DNA of 64,000 bases from assembly GCF_024979255.1 (NCBI RefSeq), contig NZ_JANLCN010000012.1, positions 1 to 64,000 of the forward strand, read 5' to 3'. Position numbers and translations under genes: made by a program. Of this stretch, positions 62,111 through 64,000 are shown piece after piece. Numbering within the stretch: position 1 is the first letter of the stretch; each line of letters begins with the position of its first letter. This DNA is from Herbiconiux moechotypicola. Lineage in GTDB: Bacteria; Actinomycetota; Actinomycetes; Actinomycetales; Microbacteriaceae. A model generated the notes under the pieces. The model was not told the origin of the DNA. It saw only the letters and a program-made list of their open reading frames with translations, and made no database searches.

Positions 62111-62830
62111 ATGCGCGCACGCGGTCGAATCGCAGGGTCAGGGCGGAACGCGCGGTCGGGCCAGTTCGCAGGGCCGGCGCGCGCCGGGCTGCCCACGCGC
62201 GTCGCGCTGGCGGGCGCGGCTCTGGCGGCGCTGCTCGCGGTCTCCGGATGCACGGGGAGCGACCCCGCACCCGAGCCCACGGTCACGGTGACGGTCACCG
62301 CCTCGCCCACCGCGGAGCCCACCCCTACCGAGGCTCCCGCTCCCGACCCCGACGCTTTCGATCCCTCCGACCAGGGCACCTGGCTCATCGACTGGACCGG
62401 CGTCGGTCCGCTCAAGCTCGGCGAGACCCTCGCCGACGTGGAGGCCGACCTGCCCCACCCGCCCGAGACCTGCCGTGCCGGCGTCGACACCTACGTGCTC
62501 GGCGGCATCGCCTACACGGCGGTGAGCGGCATCGACGAGTCCGACCCGTCTGCGCCCGTCGTGGTGGTGCGCATGCTCACGGTGGACGGCTTCGACGCCT
62601 CGGCGGCGCAGCCCCGCACCGAGACGGGCATCGGGCTCGGCTCGACGCTCGACGAGCTGACGGCCGCCTACCCCGAGCTCGAGAGCTACGAAGGGCCGCG
62701 AGGCGAGACCGTCTACCGGCTCGCCGCCGACGGCCGCACCATCAACTTCGAACTCCTCGGCACGAACACGGTGCAGATCATCTCGGTGGTCGAGGGCACG
62801 GGCGTCGCGAGCGAGTACTGCGGAGCCTGA
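62111..62830 (+). CDS. Lipoprotein of unknown function
   Basis: 239 residues; ATG 62111 is set by AAAGGGG upstream. A basic N-terminus and a hydrophobic stretch (VALAGAALAALLAVSGC) end in a lipobox with Cys about 41. A Thr/Pro/Glu-rich spacer (about 45-75) and a compact domain follow. Within the domain are GVGPLKLGETLADVEADL and GIGLGSTLDELTAAYPELESYEG, two copies of a GxxLGxTxxExxAxxP-like motif, and a lone Cys pair (ETCRAG and EYCGA) that could form a disulfide. Found on the cell surface; no function assigned. Confidence 0.82.
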   Translation: MRARGRIAGSGRNARSGQFAGPARAGLPTRVALAGAALAALLAVSGCTGSDPAPEPTVTVTVTASPTAEPTPTEAPAPDPDAFDPSDQGTWLIDWTGVGPLKLGETLADVEADLPHPPETCRAGVDTYVLGGIAYTAVSGIDESDPSAPVVVVRMLTVDGFDASAAQPRTETGIGLGSTLDELTAAYPELESYEGPRGETVYRLAADGRTINFELLGTNTVQIISVVEGTGVASEYCGA

Positions 62831-62916
62831 GCGGCCCCTGCGCATCCGCCGCCCCACCCGGGCGGGTCGCGGAGGGGTCGCCCTAGACTGGAGTGCGGAC
62901 GACCGAAGAGGATTCC

Positions 62917-64000
62917 GTGGCGCACTACGACAACCCATCCGCATCCGGCCCGGCCGGGGTGAAGAGCATCTACATCACCTCGGTGGAGGGCCACTCCGGC
63001 AAATCCACCATCGCACTCGGGGTGCTCGACCTGCTGAGGCGCCAGGTGCAGCGGGTGGGGGTGTTCCGGCCGGTCGCCCGCTCCGTGAGCGCGCGCGACT
63101 ACGTGCTCGAGATGCTGCTCGAGCACGACAACGCCGACATCTCCTACGAGGAGGCCCTCGGCGTCACCTACGACGACGTGCACGACGACCCCGACGCCGC
63201 GCTGTCGCGCATCGTCGAGCGCTACAAGGCGGTCGAGCGCCGCTGCGACGCCGTCGTCATCCTCGGCAGCGACTACACCGACGTGGGCAGCCCCACCGAG
63301 CTGAGCTTCAACGCCCGGATCGCCGCGAACCTCGGCGCCCCGGTGCTGCTCGTGCTCGGTGGCCGCCGCGGTCAGGGCTCCGACGAGCTGCTGGGCCAGG
63401 CCGAACCGCGTTCCGCGGACGACATGCGGCAGATCACCGAGATCGCGCTCGTCGAGCTGCGCACCGCTCACGCTACGCTCGTCGGGATCGTGTCGAACCG
63501 CTCCGACCCCGAGAACCTCGAGAAGATCCGCGACGCCATCGGGGTCGCCGCCCGAGACGCCGTCGAGGGTCTCGTCGCCGCGGCGAAGGAGGCTCCCGTC
63601 GTGACGGGTTCGCTCTCGCTCGTCGACGACGGCGATCTCGACGGTGACGCACCCGCCCCGGGTCTCACCCCCGCCCCGGTGCAGCCCCGCCGCATCCCCA
63701 TCTGGGCCATCCCCGAAGATCGCGTGCTCGTGGCCCCGAGCATGGCCGGCATCGTCGAGTCGATCGGCGGCACCCTCGTCATGGGCGACCGCCGACTGCT
63801 CGCCCGCGAGGCCCTCGGCGTCGTGGTGGCGGGTATGTCGATGCGCAACGTCCTGCCGCGCCTCACCGAGGGCGCCGTCGTCGTGGTGCCGGGCGACCGC
63901 GAAGAGCTGCTGCTCGCCGCACTCATGGCCAACGCCTCCGGCACCTTCCCGTCGCTCGCGGGCATCATCCTGAACGGCGGGTTCGAGATCCCCGAGCCGG
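62917..64000 (+). CDS. pta: Phosphate acetyltransferase, N-terminal part, cut by window end
   Basis: The first 361 codons; GTG 62917 with AAGAGGA upstream. The N-terminal P-loop domain of long Pta proteins is clear: SIYITSVEGHSGKSTIALGVLDLL, VGVFRPVARS, DAVVILGSDYTD and ARIAANLGAPVLLVLGG. The DRTGG domain follows (about 255-361: WAIPEDRVLVAPSMAGIVESIGGTLVMGD and ALGVVVAGMSMRNVLPRL). The catalytic PTA_PTB domain lies beyond the window. The enzyme interconverts acetyl phosphate and acetyl-CoA, so it can take up the acetyl phosphate made by the phosphoketolase. Confidence 0.95.
   Translation, partial: MAHYDNPSASGPAGVKSIYITSVEGHSGKSTIALGVLDLLRRQVQRVGVFRPVARSVSARDYVLEMLLEHDNADISYEEALGVTYDDVHDDPDAALSRIVERYKAVERRCDAVVILGSDYTDVGSPTELSFNARIAANLGAPVLLVLGGRRGQGSDELLGQAEPRSADDMRQITEIALVELRTAHATLVGIVSNRSDPENLEKIRDAIGVAARDAVEGLVAAAKEAPVVTGSLSLVDDGDLDGDAPAPGLTPAPVQPRRIPIWAIPEDRVLVAPSMAGIVESIGGTLVMGDRRLLAREALGVVVAGMSMRNVLPRLTEGAVVVVPGDREELLLAALMANASGTFPSLAGIILNGGFEIPEP

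Overview
The window looks like a chromosome segment of a high-GC Gram-positive actinobacterium, most likely a Microbacteriaceae member (Herbiconiux/Leifsonia/Clavibacter-like). This is inferred from the very high GC, the DUF222-type HNH fragment, DUF3151, MsiK-style sugar importers without their own ATPase, a LAxTG-type surface anchor, many leaderless start codons and a strikingly frequent GGATGCG motif. No rRNA, insertion sequence, phage gene, CRISPR array or replication origin was seen. No gene-free stretch exceeds 300 bases.

Layout. (1) 1-4.7 kb: end of an HNH endonuclease gene, an ABC-F ATPase with a possible attenuator leader peptide, and a wall-anchored subtilisin-like protein whose catalytic His position is Glu. 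(2) 4.7-8.4 kb: glycerate kinase, xylulokinase, an unrecognised 29-residue peptide gene and a GNAT-like protein. (3) 8.4-16.5 kb: a LacI regulator with clear operators, L-ribulose-5-phosphate 4-epimerase, a ChvE/GguAB-type sugar importer and a third, Walker-A-less ATPase paralogue. (4) 16.7-20 kb: galTK and a DeoR regulator. (5) 20-24.6 kb: drug-efflux MFS, PAP2 phosphatase, MenC-type enolase with an overlapping acyltransferase, and a membrane protein. (6) 24.8-29.2 kb: FGGY kinase, fucose/arabinose-isomerase-family protein and LacI regulator. (7) 29.3-35.7 kb: GntR-controlled cluster with a DapA-type aldolase, a CUT1 importer and an FAD oxidoreductase. (8) 35.8-44.1 kb: an importer of the nitrate/sulfonate/thiamine-precursor type with an adenosine-deaminase homologue, a flavin monooxygenase and an aldo/keto reductase, divergent from a LysR regulator. 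(9) 44.1-51.9 kb: GH35 beta-galactosidase, GH51 arabinofuranosidase, CUT1 importer and LacI regulator. (10) 51.9-56.5 kb: ClC-like channel, phosphoketolase, a self-contained 19-residue mini-gene and DUF3151. (11) 56.6-64 kb: a lamin-tail exoprotein, a Tat-type secreted protein, an M23 peptidase, tRNA-Ser, an NAD(P)-binding protein, the SRP RNA, a lipoprotein and the start of phosphate acetyltransferase.

How it fits together (inference). Most of the window can be read as plant arabinogalactan or arabinan use. Oligosaccharides enter through the CUT1 importer and are cut in the cytoplasm by GH35 and GH51. Galactose goes through GalK/GalT. Arabinose and xylulose go through isomerase, FGGY kinase, AraD and XylB to xylulose 5-phosphate. 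Phosphoketolase splits that to acetyl phosphate, which Pta can convert to acetyl-CoA. Each sugar block has its own regulator, and candidate operators are readable in the sequence.

Least explained and worth follow-up: the deaminase operon (catalytic Glu replaced by Gln), the Walker-A-less ABC paralogue, the two orphan small-peptide genes, the 43-bp palindrome that embeds a LacI-type operator, and two tiny ORFs translationally coupled to araD and menC.
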